From contig CANHQP010000006.1 in the NCBI GenBank assembly GCA_947462925.1, positions 1 to 64,000 of the forward strand: DNA of 64,000 bases. The letters are read 5' to 3'. The position numbers and the translations under genes are program-made. Source of the stretch: Flavobacteriia bacterium (GTDB taxonomy: Bacteria; Bacteroidota; Bacteroidia; Flavobacteriales_D; Crocinitomicaceae). Below are positions 35,495-44,541 of the stretch, one piece after another; the first letter of the stretch is position 1; each line of letters begins with the position of its first letter. The notes beneath the pieces were generated by a model that ran no database searches, had not been told where the DNA came from, and saw only the letters and a list, made by a program, of their open reading frames with translations.

Positions 35495-36118
35495 ATGAAA
35501 AAATGGTTTTCAGTACTTTTCATTCAATTTTTTGTGATAGGGGCTTTCCATGCTCAAAGCAAAGGATTGATTATGGGTCGTAACATCCAATTACCAGAAA
35601 TTGATAGTTCAATACATCTTCAGTATGAGTCAACATTTCCAGTAGACTCATTAAAAAATTACGATTTCATTTTGATTTTTTCTTCTTCCAATTCAAACCT
35701 CACGACTGACGCGGTTTCTAAAATCGAAGCATATGTCAATCAAGGCGGAAGGTTGTATCTCGGAGCTGACAATTGGCCATTTGTGGAGGAAAGCAATCAA
35801 TTGACGCAAGTTTTTTTCGGAAAACGCTATTGGGGAAATCAGCAACAGAACAACGAATTGATACGCGAAAAAAAGCTACTAAAAGATGATTCTGACAATA
35901 ACCAAGATTTTGCGTTACAATCAACAGTCACATTTCCGATGGATTATCGCTTGAAAGTCGAAGTTTGGTCGGGAGATGAGCCTTTGATTCTATCCGGTAA
36001 TTTCGGAAAAGGTAAAATAATCCTCGATGGCGGATATGCAAGATTTAATGTAGCCCTGAATCAATCAGCTGAAAGCAAGCAAATTTTCAAAGAATTGATT
36101 GATTTTTTGGTGAAATGA
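35495..36118 (+). CDS. secreted protein with ThuA/GATase1-like fold
   Basis: A 207-residue protein with a signal peptide (ends ...IGAFHAQ). The body has an alternating alpha/beta pattern with YDFILIFSSSNS, KIEAYVNQGGRLYLGADNWPF and SGNFGKGKIILDGGYARFN. These recall the class I glutamine amidotransferase-like fold seen in ThuA-type and related periplasmic proteins. No catalytic Cys-His pair is visible. The fold assignment is tentative and the function unknown. It follows the ArsC-like gene by 45 bp. Confidence 0.6.
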   Translation: MKKWFSVLFIQFFVIGAFHAQSKGLIMGRNIQLPEIDSSIHLQYESTFPVDSLKNYDFILIFSSSNSNLTTDAVSKIEAYVNQGGRLYLGADNWPFVEESNQLTQVFFGKRYWGNQQQNNELIREKKLLKDDSDNNQDFALQSTVTFPMDYRLKVEVWSGDEPLILSGNFGKGKIILDGGYARFNVALNQSAESKQIFKELIDFLVK

Positions 36119-36167
36119 TTTTTGGTGATTACGATAAAAATATAGAACTTTATGAAAATTTATTTTT

Positions 36168-36401
36168 ATGACAGCTTTAGAAATTATTAAGAATAACTTA
36201 ATTGAAAAGATTTTAGCGACCAAAAATGAACAAATTCTTGAAACTTTAAATCAAATGCTAGATTCAAGTAACGAGAATGATTTTGTTACTTTTTCTCAAG
36301 ATCAAATAGAAATTTTGAATTTGAGTGAAACTGATATTTCGCTAGGTAATCTGATTTCCGAAGCCGATTTAAACAAACGGGATTCAAAGTGGCTCAGTTA
36401 A
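36168..36401 (+). CDS. type II antitoxin
   Basis: A 77-residue acidic protein with an N-terminal helical region (TALEIIKNNLIEKILATKNEQILETLNQML) and a C-terminal segment (SQDQIEILNLSETDISLGNLIS ... RDSKWLS). That tail is typical of Bacteroidota antitoxins paired with ParE/RelE toxins, where it wraps the toxin. The toxin gene overlaps its end by 13 bp. DNA binding for autoregulation is likely but no ribbon-helix-helix motif is obvious. Confidence 0.8.
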   Translation: MTALEIIKNNLIEKILATKNEQILETLNQMLDSSNENDFVTFSQDQIEILNLSETDISLGNLISEADLNKRDSKWLS

Positions 36402-36700
36402 AAGTTTTTTGGACTGAATCAGCTATTCGACAGAGAAATTTCATTTTTGAATATTGGATTGAAAGAAATCAAAACTACAATTTTGTCAAGAAACTAAATC
36501 TTCAAATTAAAAATGTAATTAGTCTTCTCAAGAAAAATCCTGAATTGGGAAAGCAAACAGATTTTAAAAATACAAGGGCTTTAATAATTGGCAATTATAG
36601 TATTCTTTATCAGAAAATAGATAACCAAATTATTATCACTGGACTCTGGGATAACAGACAAAATCCAAATCAACTTTTGAAGTATTTACTTAAAAAATAA
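36389..36700 (+). CDS. ParE/RelE-superfamily toxin
   Basis: A 103-residue basic protein beginning at GTG. It shows the ParE-type layout: LKVFWTESAIRQRNFIFEYW at the start, a helical hairpin, PELGKQTDFKNTRALIIGNYSILYQ and a final beta strand ITGLWDNRQNP. The GLWDNRQNP ending is characteristic of this toxin group. It could inhibit gyrase (ParE) or cleave mRNA (RelE); sequence alone does not decide. It overlaps the antitoxin and converges on the large cyclase gene with a 12-bp gap. Confidence 0.85.
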   Translation: MAQLKVFWTESAIRQRNFIFEYWIERNQNYNFVKKLNLQIKNVISLLKKNPELGKQTDFKNTRALIIGNYSILYQKIDNQIIITGLWDNRQNPNQLLKYLLKK

Positions 36701-36712
36701 TTGAACGTTGAT

Positions 36713-39700
36713 TCAATCAACATATTCATTCCTCGCCAATCTGTCTTTGATTTCCTGAAGATTTTGTGCTTTTTTCTCGTTTCTTGCTGCTTTTGCTGTT
36801 TCTGTGAAATAGCGGTGACTTTCTAAAAAACCGACTTGTATTTCGTCCCACTTTCTATCGCTGTCAATTTTGCCGTGTTCGCGTAATTCAAGGCGTAATT
36901 TATCAGCAATTTTATGGAAATCGTCTCTTCCCAAGTAATCTAAATCCGCATCACAAATGATTTCTTCCAAATGATTTTGTGGATTGTGAGGAATTTGCGT
37001 TACATAAATCAATTCTCTGATTTGCTCGATGTGACTTTCAGAATATCCGAAGTTCGGCAAAATTTCTTCAGCCATGCGTGCTCCTACAGGTTCATTGTTC
37101 TCATAACTTTCAACAAATCCAGCATCGTGATACGTTGCTGCTGATTTCAATAAAAACAAGCCTTCATCAGTAATTCCTTCAGAAAGTGCCAATCTTTCAA
37201 TTGCATGACAAACATCTTTGGTATGTTCAACACAATGGTAGTGCAATTTTGGAGAAAGTTTCTTTTCCAAAATTTTCATGATGTGTTTTTCTGCCTTGTA
37301 ATAATTGATGCTACTGTAAAAGTGCAAGTTCATGATTTGTTTGAACTTTTCGTTTGGCACCAATCCTTTTCCGTCTATCGATAATTCAGGTTTGATTCCC
37401 TCAACGGAGTACATTTCCAGGTAGCCTTTGCTTTTAGACATGGCTTTTCCTCTGAAAACGCAAACAAAATAGGGTTCAATGTGTTTGAATGTATTTCCAG
37501 AAATATTTACTTTTCCAGGATCGCCCAACATTTCCATTCTTTGTGCCTGATTGACCGTTGAGCCCCAAATGTCATATTGCAATTTTTCAGAACCAATGAC
37601 TCCAGCTGTTACTTCGCCAGTATTGATTCCTAAACGTAAATCCCAAATAATTTGGTTGTTTTTTTCTGCTTCAAGTCTTAGCGTTTTAACATAATCTTGA
37701 ATTTGCAATGCAGCCACACAAGCATCAATTGGATTGGTAATATTCCGCACCGGAACACCGCCTGCACACATATAGGCGTCACCGATGGTTTTAATTTTTT
37801 CTAAATTGTTTTTGACAATGATATCATCAAATTTTCTGAAATAAATATCCAATTGATTTACTAGTTCTGAAGGTCTGATTTTTTCCGCAATTTTTGTAAA
37901 GCCAACAAAATCAGTAAACATCACAGAAACAGATTTGAAAGCCCTAGCTTGTGCTTTTCCTTTTAATTTTAACTCTTCGTAAGTTGATTCAGGAATAATA
38001 TTTTTAAGCAGTTTTTCAGTCTTTTCTTTTTCAATTTCTAACAATTGCTTTTGTTCCTCAAGCTTGTCTTTTTTCTCTTCAATCGTTCTTTTTTGCTTTT
38101 CAATTTTGACATTTTGCAATCTAATCTCTTTTGTTCTTTCAGCAATTTTCATTTCTAAACGAACTTGTTCTCTTCTTTCGTTGTCAATTTTTTTTCTGAT
38201 CAAAACAAAAATCGCAATACCGATAATTAAGATCATTAAGATCCAAAACCAAGCGGTTTGCCAGAATGGGGTTGCAATTACTATTTCAAGAGTTGCAGGT
38301 TCTTCGCTCCAATCTCCGTTACCAAGTCTTGCGTACACTTTTAAAACATAAGCACCAGGTTGGAGAGAATTAAAGTGAATTTGATTAAAATTTCCCATCA
38401 ATATTTCGCCCTCATCTGAACCTTCAAGTAAGTATTTATAAGATACTAATTCTGGATTACTTAAATCGACAGCCATGATTTTAAGCGTAAAACTGCGCTG
38501 TTTATAAGACAAATCGATATGAGAAGTATTCGAAATCGTGGTCGACAAAATTTTTGTTTCGTCATTTGGTTTGAGCCAGTTTGCATCTAATTTTATTTTA
38601 GTGAAACTCACTTCCATTTTTCGAGTGACATTATTGAGGGTATTTGGATCGAAATAATTGAAACCTGAAATTCCTCCAAAATACAATAAACCAGATTTCG
38701 AACGTAGAAAAGCTCCTTGGTTAAATTCATTGCTTAATAATCCATCGACTTCAGTGAAATTTGTCGCTTCATAATTGAAAATATTGAATTTAGAAATACC
38801 CTTATTTGTACTCAACCACAAGTTACCTTGGTTATCATTTAAAATTCCGTAAATTACATTGTTTGGCAAGCCATTTTTTTTGCTAAAGATCTTTCCTTTC
38901 TGATTTTTAACGTCCAAGCGAATGATGCCTGAACCCATGGTTCCTAGCCAAAATATATTTTTCGAACATTGATTGATGTGTGTGATATAATCTTTCGAAA
39001 GACCTGAAATGATTCCGTTTAATTTAGAAGGAACAATGGACAATTTATTTCCATCGATTTTCAATTCATTCAGTCCGCCAACGCTTGTAGTGAACCAAAT
39101 ATTCCCATTTAAATCTTTGTAGATCAAGCGGCAAACACCCGGAGCAATCGTTTCCTTTTTCTTTTTTGGATTGTGCTCGAAAACGGTAAAATCGTTTTTA
39201 CTTCTATCGTATAAAAGTACACCACCTTTTGTTGCTAAAAAATAGAGATTGTTTTTCCAATGCACGATATTATAGACTCTATCAAAATTTGATGGGTTTT
39301 TAATTTTATCGAATTTGATTTTCTCATACTTGAAATTATTTCCAACTATTTTGAGTGAAAATAGCCCGTCTGTTGCGCCAACTAACAAGTCGTTTTCCGA
39401 CAGGACATGAATGCTTAAAATCGAAGTTTCACCAACACTTCCTTGAGAGTTAAACTGTTTTTGTTTAAAGAATTGATCAAATTTTCCCGTTGAAATATTA
39501 AGTCTTGAAATGGCGTTATCTGTTCCGACGAATAGAAATTTTGTTTTTGGATCTTCCCCAAAACACCAAACACTTGGCGAAGGAATTCCTTTGGTCAAAT
39601 CACCACTTGCGCCGATGCTCAAAAAGCCCGCATTGATTGGATCAAAGCTGCCTAAACCACGATTTGTTCCCAACCAAAATGTTCCTTTTTTGTCTTTAAA

Positions 39701-40624
39701 AAGTACATTTAAATCATTGTCAAGCAAGCTGTTTTTTTGAAAAATATCATTGGTTGCTTGTGAAATGATTGGTTTTTCTGAGTTTAAATCAATCGAAAAA
39801 AGCCCTTGAGATTGCGAAGCGACGAAAAAATGATTGTCTGTTTCAATCTCAATGTCTGAAATATTTAACAGGCCATATGATTTATCTAAAACAGGAAGAA
39901 AAGCTGTCGCATTGGTCGAATGATTTTTCAATTGATAAAGTCCTTGGTTTGTGCCGATCATCCAAGAATAATTGTCCATGGCACGCATGGTATTTACCCG
40001 AACAAAACTTCCTTTTTTTCCAAAAATATAAATTGGAGTCGCTTGTTTCGTTTTGATATTTAGCGTAAAAAGACCTTGATCTTCAGTACTTACAAAAATG
40101 TGATTCAGATCTTTTTGAGCAACAAATTTTATTTTATTGGAAGGAAGATTTGATTTTAGGTGCTCAATTTTCTGGGTTTTTTTATTGAGTAAATACAATC
40201 CACTTGATGCACTTCCAAACCAAATATTTCCTTGATTGTCTTCAACTAAGCTTTCAATTTGCAATGCCACATTTCCCTTCAATTGAAAAGTTTTAAAAAC
40301 CTCTAAAAGCGGGTTGTAGCAGGTTAAACCATTGGCGGTACCAAACCACAATTTACCATCAGTTGCTTTGATAGACGAATGAATGTAGTCGTTTTCAAGT
40401 CCGTCGATTTTATCTGAAGTGAAATTTTCAAAATTTTGACCATCAAAACGATTCAAGCCATCTTGCGTTCCTATCCAAAGTGTTCCAACATTGTCTTGAA
40501 TAACAGTGGTTACAGCACTTTGTGATAAACCATCATTGATCGTATAATTTCTGAATCGATAATTATTTTGAGCAATAGCTTGGCAAAGACTGGCAATGAA
40601 TAATATGGCAATTAACTTTTTCAT
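36713..40624 (-). CDS. Reg_prop sensor with adenylate cyclase and HD domains
   Basis: A 1303-residue membrane protein. A signal peptide precedes a periplasmic two-component-regulator propeller (about 25-680; repeats such as GTLWIGTQDGLNRFD and GNIWFGSASSGLYLL) and a Y_Y_Y domain. One helix follows (FWILMILIIGIAIFVLI), then a coiled coil (about 815-890), a class III cyclase (FTDFVGFT at 903, KTIGDAYM, YDIWGSTVNQAQRM) and a C-terminal HD domain (His1130, HD at 1166-1167). The Lys and Asp specifying adenine are present, so the product is probably cAMP. The HD part may hydrolyse a nucleotide or signal. External ligand sensing is inferred from the hybrid-sensor-like front. Confidence 0.9.
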   Translation of the reverse strand: MKKLIAILFIASLCQAIAQNNYRFRNYTINDGLSQSAVTTVIQDNVGTLWIGTQDGLNRFDGQNFENFTSDKIDGLENDYIHSSIKATDGKLWFGTANGLTCYNPLLEVFKTFQLKGNVALQIESLVEDNQGNIWFGSASSGLYLLNKKTQKIEHLKSNLPSNKIKFVAQKDLNHIFVSTEDQGLFTLNIKTKQATPIYIFGKKGSFVRVNTMRAMDNYSWMIGTNQGLYQLKNHSTNATAFLPVLDKSYGLLNISDIEIETDNHFFVASQSQGLFSIDLNSEKPIISQATNDIFQKNSLLDNDLNVLFKDKKGTFWLGTNRGLGSFDPINAGFLSIGASGDLTKGIPSPSVWCFGEDPKTKFLFVGTDNAISRLNISTGKFDQFFKQKQFNSQGSVGETSILSIHVLSENDLLVGATDGLFSLKIVGNNFKYEKIKFDKIKNPSNFDRVYNIVHWKNNLYFLATKGGVLLYDRSKNDFTVFEHNPKKKKETIAPGVCRLIYKDLNGNIWFTTSVGGLNELKIDGNKLSIVPSKLNGIISGLSKDYITHINQCSKNIFWLGTMGSGIIRLDVKNQKGKIFSKKNGLPNNVIYGILNDNQGNLWLSTNKGISKFNIFNYEATNFTEVDGLLSNEFNQGAFLRSKSGLLYFGGISGFNYFDPNTLNNVTRKMEVSFTKIKLDANWLKPNDETKILSTTISNTSHIDLSYKQRSFTLKIMAVDLSNPELVSYKYLLEGSDEGEILMGNFNQIHFNSLQPGAYVLKVYARLGNGDWSEEPATLEIVIATPFWQTAWFWILMILIIGIAIFVLIRKKIDNERREQVRLEMKIAERTKEIRLQNVKIEKQKRTIEEKKDKLEEQKQLLEIEKEKTEKLLKNIIPESTYEELKLKGKAQARAFKSVSVMFTDFVGFTKIAEKIRPSELVNQLDIYFRKFDDIIVKNNLEKIKTIGDAYMCAGGVPVRNITNPIDACVAALQIQDYVKTLRLEAEKNNQIIWDLRLGINTGEVTAGVIGSEKLQYDIWGSTVNQAQRMEMLGDPGKVNISGNTFKHIEPYFVCVFRGKAMSKSKGYLEMYSVEGIKPELSIDGKGLVPNEKFKQIMNLHFYSSINYYKAEKHIMKILEKKLSPKLHYHCVEHTKDVCHAIERLALSEGITDEGLFLLKSAATYHDAGFVESYENNEPVGARMAEEILPNFGYSESHIEQIRELIYVTQIPHNPQNHLEEIICDADLDYLGRDDFHKIADKLRLELREHGKIDSDRKWDEIQVGFLESHRYFTETAKAARNEKKAQNLQEIKDRLARNEYVD

Positions 40625-40726
40625 TTACTTCAAAATTAATAAACTAGAATTAAAATTTCACTTTTTTGTTGTTAATGTTTTCGGTTTCACAAACAGATGG
40701 AGTTTTTTTAAGATTTAAATAAACCA

Positions 40727-40760
40727 AAAAGCCACTAAAATCGAGTGATTTCAGTGGCCT
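40727..40760 (-). terminator. terminator of the tryptophan dioxygenase transcript
   Basis: On the minus strand, the stem GCCACTGAAAT / ATTTTAGTGGC (one mismatch) is followed by a T run. It lies about 70 bp beyond the kynA stop codon and upstream of the cyclase gene. Confidence 0.75.
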
Positions 40761-40828
40761 TACTTCTTGTTTATAGAAATATGATTTTGGTCAGTTTATT
40801 TTTAGACCTTGATTTTTAGTATTTTAAA

Positions 40829-41794
40829 CTATTGCAATTTCGGATCTGCCAAAACACCATCGACCCAAGATTTTCCCCAAAGTTCGATTTCTTCATTTGA
40901 CCAAATGGCTGGGTAAAAAATGCGTTTTTGGAATCTTGGAGGTAAATATTGTTGCCAATTTGTTCCACCTGTTGCAGCTACATCTGAAGATTTCATCTGC
41001 AAGTATCGAACCGCTGATTTATAATGTGCCAAAGGCCAATTTACGTTGACATTGATGTCATTTTGCTTCAACGCTTGAATGATTGCAGGATTTTTTTGCT
41101 CTTCATCGGTCAATCTTAAGTATGCTTGCCAAAGATTCGTTGTTCTATTTGCTTTACCAAGCGCAATAAATTCGTCTTTATATTTGGCTTCAAATTCAAT
41201 CAAAGTCAACGTTTTAATCCCAGTTGCAATTTCAGTTGCGCCCTCTTTCCAATAAATGTGTTCAAACATTGCTTCAATGTCATCAGAATCGGCAAACATC
41301 GCGCGTTTATCTTTGTGAACCAAATTGACAAATTCCGTTGAATACATTTCAATTTTTCTGTATTGCGCAGATTGAAAACCACTTGCAGGAAGTAAAGACA
41401 ATCTAAATTTTAGAAATTGTTCTTTTTCCATCCCATCTATCATGATTTGAAAACTAGCAGTTAGCGCCTCAAAATAACGATTGATTCGAGTAACTCTTTC
41501 TAAGAAAAATTTTCCTGTTAATGCTTGATGATTTCCTATTTGCTCAAATTCATGTAATGCCAAATTGAAATACAATTCAGTAATTTGATGATACATGATA
41601 AAGATCTTTTCATCTGGAAAACTTGTACGAGGATTTTGTAATCCAAGCAAGCTATCTAACTGTATGTATTCCCAGTATTTAACTGAGTCTGCATACAACA
41701 AACCATCCAAATATGCATTCAAATCCTGACCAATTAAGGCATATTTTTCCTGCAACTTTTCAAGTCGTTCTTTTAGTTCGGGTGTTATTTCCAT
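40829..41794 (-). CDS. kynA: tryptophan 2,3-dioxygenase
   Basis: A 321-residue haem protein of the TDO family, which oxidises L-tryptophan to N-formylkynurenine. The distal-histidine segment reads IMYHQITELYFNLALHEFEQI, and FRLSLLPASGFQSAQYRKIE and NWPLAHYKSAVRYLQ match conserved TDO regions. GGTNWQQYLPP near the end fits the flexible TGGS-type loop. Together with 3-hydroxyanthranilate dioxygenase at 29206, it points to a tryptophan-to-quinolinate route. It has its own -7 box and a terminator. A DUF3108 gene lies upstream on the same strand with its own terminator. Confidence 0.93.
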   Translation of the reverse strand: MEITPELKERLEKLQEKYALIGQDLNAYLDGLLYADSVKYWEYIQLDSLLGLQNPRTSFPDEKIFIMYHQITELYFNLALHEFEQIGNHQALTGKFFLERVTRINRYFEALTASFQIMIDGMEKEQFLKFRLSLLPASGFQSAQYRKIEMYSTEFVNLVHKDKRAMFADSDDIEAMFEHIYWKEGATEIATGIKTLTLIEFEAKYKDEFIALGKANRTTNLWQAYLRLTDEEQKNPAIIQALKQNDINVNVNWPLAHYKSAVRYLQMKSSDVAATGGTNWQQYLPPRFQKRIFYPAIWSNEEIELWGKSWVDGVLADPKLQ

Positions 41795-41813
41795 TGTTAA
41801 TGTTTGACAATAA

Positions 41814-41821
41814 CAAATATA
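41814..41821 (-). promoter_or_regulatory. -7 box of kynA
   Basis: The minus strand reads TATATTTG, an exact TAnnTTTG match, 20 bp before the start codon. No TTTG is seen 19 bp further upstream. Confidence 0.4.
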
Positions 41822-41908
41822 AACTTTACAACAACATGAAAATAAATAATTCTAGTTAAGAATTTAACAAGCACTAAATACTTTTGATTATCAATCTATT
41901 ATGACAAA

Positions 41909-41934
41909 AAATGACGTTTATTTAAACGCCATTT
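41909..41934 (-). terminator. terminator of the DUF3108 gene
   Basis: On the minus strand the arms AATGGCGTTT and AAACGTCATT (with a G-T pair) enclose a short loop and run into a T stretch, 24 bp beyond the stop codon. Confidence 0.7.
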
Positions 41935-41957
41935 CTTAATATTGTTAAAATTTAAAC

Positions 41958-42746
41958 TTATTTTACTTTGTTTATTTCATGTTTTAATCCTTCCCATTCC
42001 ACCAAATGTAACTTTACAACACCCACAGGAATTTTTGCACGAATAAAAATTGGAATTCGATTTTCATCGTTGGTAACCCAAAAATTGACATCGTTTTCGC
42101 TTTTAAAATACCTTCCTTTTTGAACCACAGGAACAAATTTCTTACAATTGAATTTTCCTTTGCGAATATGAATCACTTCATCGCCGACAAATTTGATTTT
42201 CAAAGGCCAGATTTCATCGTCCATGAAGCATTTAAATTCTACTACATCACCGACTTTCATTTTTTTGAAATCCAAGGTTCTTGCATAATAAAAGGAAGAA
42301 ACCATGTCTTGAATTGCCAAAGGAATCGCGAATTCTTTACCGTTTCCGTTATTGACTTTCAATTTGTCGTGCTTGAAGGTATAATCCTGATTCACTTTGT
42401 GTCCGCCCTCATCTACTCTGCGTACAAACTGCCATGGGAAAACACCTTTTTTATCTATATAGCTCTCATACACATCGTTCACTTTGAAAAATGTATTGAA
42501 CCCTCCAAGTGTTTTTCCTGTTCCCTTCATGTGCAACAATTCTCGTTCACCTGCTTTTTTGGTCGTTTTTTTAACTTCTAACACCGCTTCTCCCGCGTCC
42601 ACAAAACCGTAAGTAATTCGATACCTCAATTTTTCTCCTGCTTGAAATGCTTTGTTTGTAACTGTGGGATAAGTTACAACTGAAGTACTACTTGTCATTC
42701 CGAAAAGAACAGCAACCAAACTCCAAACAAAAAACCAATTTTTCAT
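41958..42746 (-). CDS. DUF3108 family secreted protein
   Basis: About 262 residues. This start gives a signal peptide (MKNWFFVWSLVAVLFGMTSS); the longer frame adds 23 residues of poor leader. The mature part has DUF3108 features: FQAGEKLRYRITYGFVDAGEAVLEV, TFFKVNDVYESYIDKKG.FPW, KHDKLKV, IQDMVSSFYYARTLDF and a C-terminal IPVGVVKLHLVEWEGL. The family is predicted periplasmic and beta-rich. Its role is unknown. It neighbours kynA but has its own terminator. Confidence 0.85.
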   Translation of the reverse strand: MKNWFFVWSLVAVLFGMTSSTSVVTYPTVTNKAFQAGEKLRYRITYGFVDAGEAVLEVKKTTKKAGERELLHMKGTGKTLGGFNTFFKVNDVYESYIDKKGVFPWQFVRRVDEGGHKVNQDYTFKHDKLKVNNGNGKEFAIPLAIQDMVSSFYYARTLDFKKMKVGDVVEFKCFMDDEIWPLKIKFVGDEVIHIRKGKFNCKKFVPVVQKGRYFKSENDVNFWVTNDENRIPIFIRAKIPVGVVKLHLVEWEGLKHEINKVK

Positions 42747-42941
42747 AATCATAGATTTTAGATAAAAACTGTAAATCAAAGTATATGCCAGAAAATAATT
42801 GACTTTTGCTGACACCTTAATTTCAGTTTAAACTTCTAACTACAGTAAATGTTGTTTTTGCCTAAACATTAATAAATCTAAAAGCTAAGAAACTTTGCCT
42901 ACTTCGCTCAAAAGTCATGTTTCTGTCTGATTTTAATCATG

Positions 42942-42970
42942 TTTAGCACATGAAAGAAGACGTAATTTTG
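42942..42970 (+). promoter_or_regulatory. promoter of the DUF465 gene
   Basis: TTTA (42942-42945), a 17-bp spacer and TAATTTTG (42963-42970) resemble the -33/-7 promoter. The ATG follows at 42994. Confidence 0.45.
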
Positions 42971-42993
42971 TTTCAAATCAAGACATAATAAAA

Positions 42994-43224
42994 ATGGAAA
43001 AACACGATCTTCGCCACGAGTTTCCTGAATTGGAACAAAAAATTCACGATTTAAAAATTTCGAACAATCATTTCAGAAAATTGTTTGAACAGTATGATGA
43101 GGTGAACCACGCAACACACAGAATTGAAACTGGTGCAGAAGTGGCCTCAGATGAAGTTTTGAATGATTATCGTATGAAAAGAGTTCATTTGAAAGATGAA
43201 CTTTACAAAATATTGACGCAGTAA
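42994..43224 (+). CDS. YdcH/DUF465 family protein
   Basis: A 76-residue helical-hairpin protein with the DUF465 pattern: HDLRHEFPELEQKIHDLKISNNHFRKLFEQYDEVNHATHRIE followed by the second helix YRMKRVHLKDELYKIL. This family is widespread, small and of unknown function. It is a single gene with its own promoter and a strong terminator. Confidence 0.88.
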   Translation: MEKHDLRHEFPELEQKIHDLKISNNHFRKLFEQYDEVNHATHRIETGAEVASDEVLNDYRMKRVHLKDELYKILTQ

Positions 43225-43313
43225 GTCAAAAATTGCTGACCTTGAAGATTGAATTTCAGTAGTTATCAAATTTAACGGCAAGGTTTTCTTAGCATCAGTA
43301 GTAAAATTAGTGT

Positions 43314-43352
43314 AAAAAAAGGGTCTCGTCAATTTTGGCGAGACCCTTTTTA
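43314..43352. terminator. bidirectional rho-independent terminator
   Basis: GGGTCTCG (43321-43328) pairs with CGAGACCC (43339-43346), flanked by seven A and six T residues. It serves the DUF465 gene and the convergent sulfur/redox operon ending at 43377. Confidence 0.9.
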
Positions 43353-43376
43353 AATTATTTTAATCTTTAAGCTTTT

Positions 43377-44096
43377 TTATTTTAACTTTTCAATTTCAGA
43401 AACCATCTTCGCTTTTTCAGTAAAACCAAGGTTATTCCAAGCTAATTTTTGATTTTTATACAATTGAATCACTGGCAACGCTTCGATTTTCATTTCTGCG
43501 CACAATGCTGGATTGGCGTCAGCATCGATGCGAATAATTACCACTTGGTCAGCCATTTCTTTGGAGATTTCATCCAAGGAAGGCTTCATCTTTTTGCAAG
43601 GTGCACACCATTCCGCGTAAAAGTCGATCAATACAACTTTGTCGGTTTGCAACAATTTGTCGAAATCTGCCTTGCTCATTCCTGCTGAAACAATTTTATT
43701 GTCTGTCGTTTCTGGCATTTTGGCACTGCGCCATTGCATCATTCCACCTTCCATTTCATAAACTTCTTTGAAACCTTGAGAACGCATTTGACTTGCTGCC
43801 GAACCACTTCTTCCGCCGCTTAAGCAATAAACCAAAATAGGTTGCGACTTGTCAAATTTCGAAATTTGCGCGTCAAAATCACTTCCATTCCAATTGATAT
43901 TTCTAGCGTTTTGAACGTGTCCATTGGCAAATTCTTCGGGAGAACGTACATCAATGATTGGCGCGCTTGGAAGTTCTTTGATTTTTGCTGCAAATTCAGT
44001 AGCGGCCAATACTGTTTTGGTATTTTGTGATTGTCCGTTAGAGCAAGCTGCGAAAAGCAATGCAGTTACAAATAAGAAAGGGAAAAGATTTTTCAT
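43377..44096 (-). CDS. rhodanese-thioredoxin fusion lipoprotein
   Basis: A 239-residue protein. The signal peptide ends in the lipobox FAAC, predicting a lipid-anchored periplasmic protein. Residues about 35-130 form a rhodanese domain with active-site Cys in VYCLSGGRSGSAA. Residues about 140-239 form a thioredoxin domain with FYAEWCAPCKKMKPSL. The pairing suggests sulfur-transfer to a persulfide followed by thiol reduction. It is the last gene of the Crp-linked sulfur/redox cluster, 44 bp after DUF983. Confidence 0.92.
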   Translation of the reverse strand: MKNLFPFLFVTALLFAACSNGQSQNTKTVLAATEFAAKIKELPSAPIIDVRSPEEFANGHVQNARNINWNGSDFDAQISKFDKSQPILVYCLSGGRSGSAASQMRSQGFKEVYEMEGGMMQWRSAKMPETTDNKIVSAGMSKADFDKLLQTDKVVLIDFYAEWCAPCKKMKPSLDEISKEMADQVVIIRIDADANPALCAEMKIEALPVIQLYKNQKLAWNNLGFTEKAKMVSEIEKLK

Positions 44097-44140
44097 GAAA
44101 TATCTATTTGATTATTAAAATGTTGATTCGTTGGAAAGAA

Positions 44141-44530
44141 TTAATTTTTTGCTTCTTGTAAAAGCGCTTCTTTGTCAAATTTAGTAAAAAAGTTGATCCA
44201 AATTAAACGTGACCAGCGGTAAGTAAGTGGAACAGAAAGAATCATTGCGGTTACCAAAAAAGTCATGTATTGCCAAGTTTCTGAATGAATCCAAAGATTA
44301 TCAATCACAAAAGAAGAGATGAAAAGTGCTGACATCAGTGCATAACTTACATACATCGCACCGAAGAAAAACCCAGGTTCTTTCTCGTATTTTGCATCGC
44401 AAACGCTGCAATGTTCGTGCATTTTGTCAAACTTTTTTAAGTTGTAAGGATTCTTGTAGATAAAAACATCTCCTTGGTGACATTTCGCACATTTGTTTCT
44501 TACGACAGAATATACAATATCTTTAATCAT
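44141..44530 (-). CDS. DUF983 membrane protein
   Basis: A 129-residue protein with an N-terminal double CxxC domain (CAKCHQGDVF and CSVCDAKYEKEPGFFFGAMYVSY), two transmembrane helices and a short charged tail. The PGFFFGAMYVSY segment is the family hallmark. The Cys pairs probably bind zinc or act as a redox site at the membrane face. Function unknown. It lies 11 bp after the OsmC gene in the cluster. Confidence 0.9.
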   Translation of the reverse strand: MIKDIVYSVVRNKCAKCHQGDVFIYKNPYNLKKFDKMHEHCSVCDAKYEKEPGFFFGAMYVSYALMSALFISSFVIDNLWIHSETWQYMTFLVTAMILSVPLTYRWSRLIWINFFTKFDKEALLQEAKN

Positions 44531-44541
44531 GGTAAATTGGT

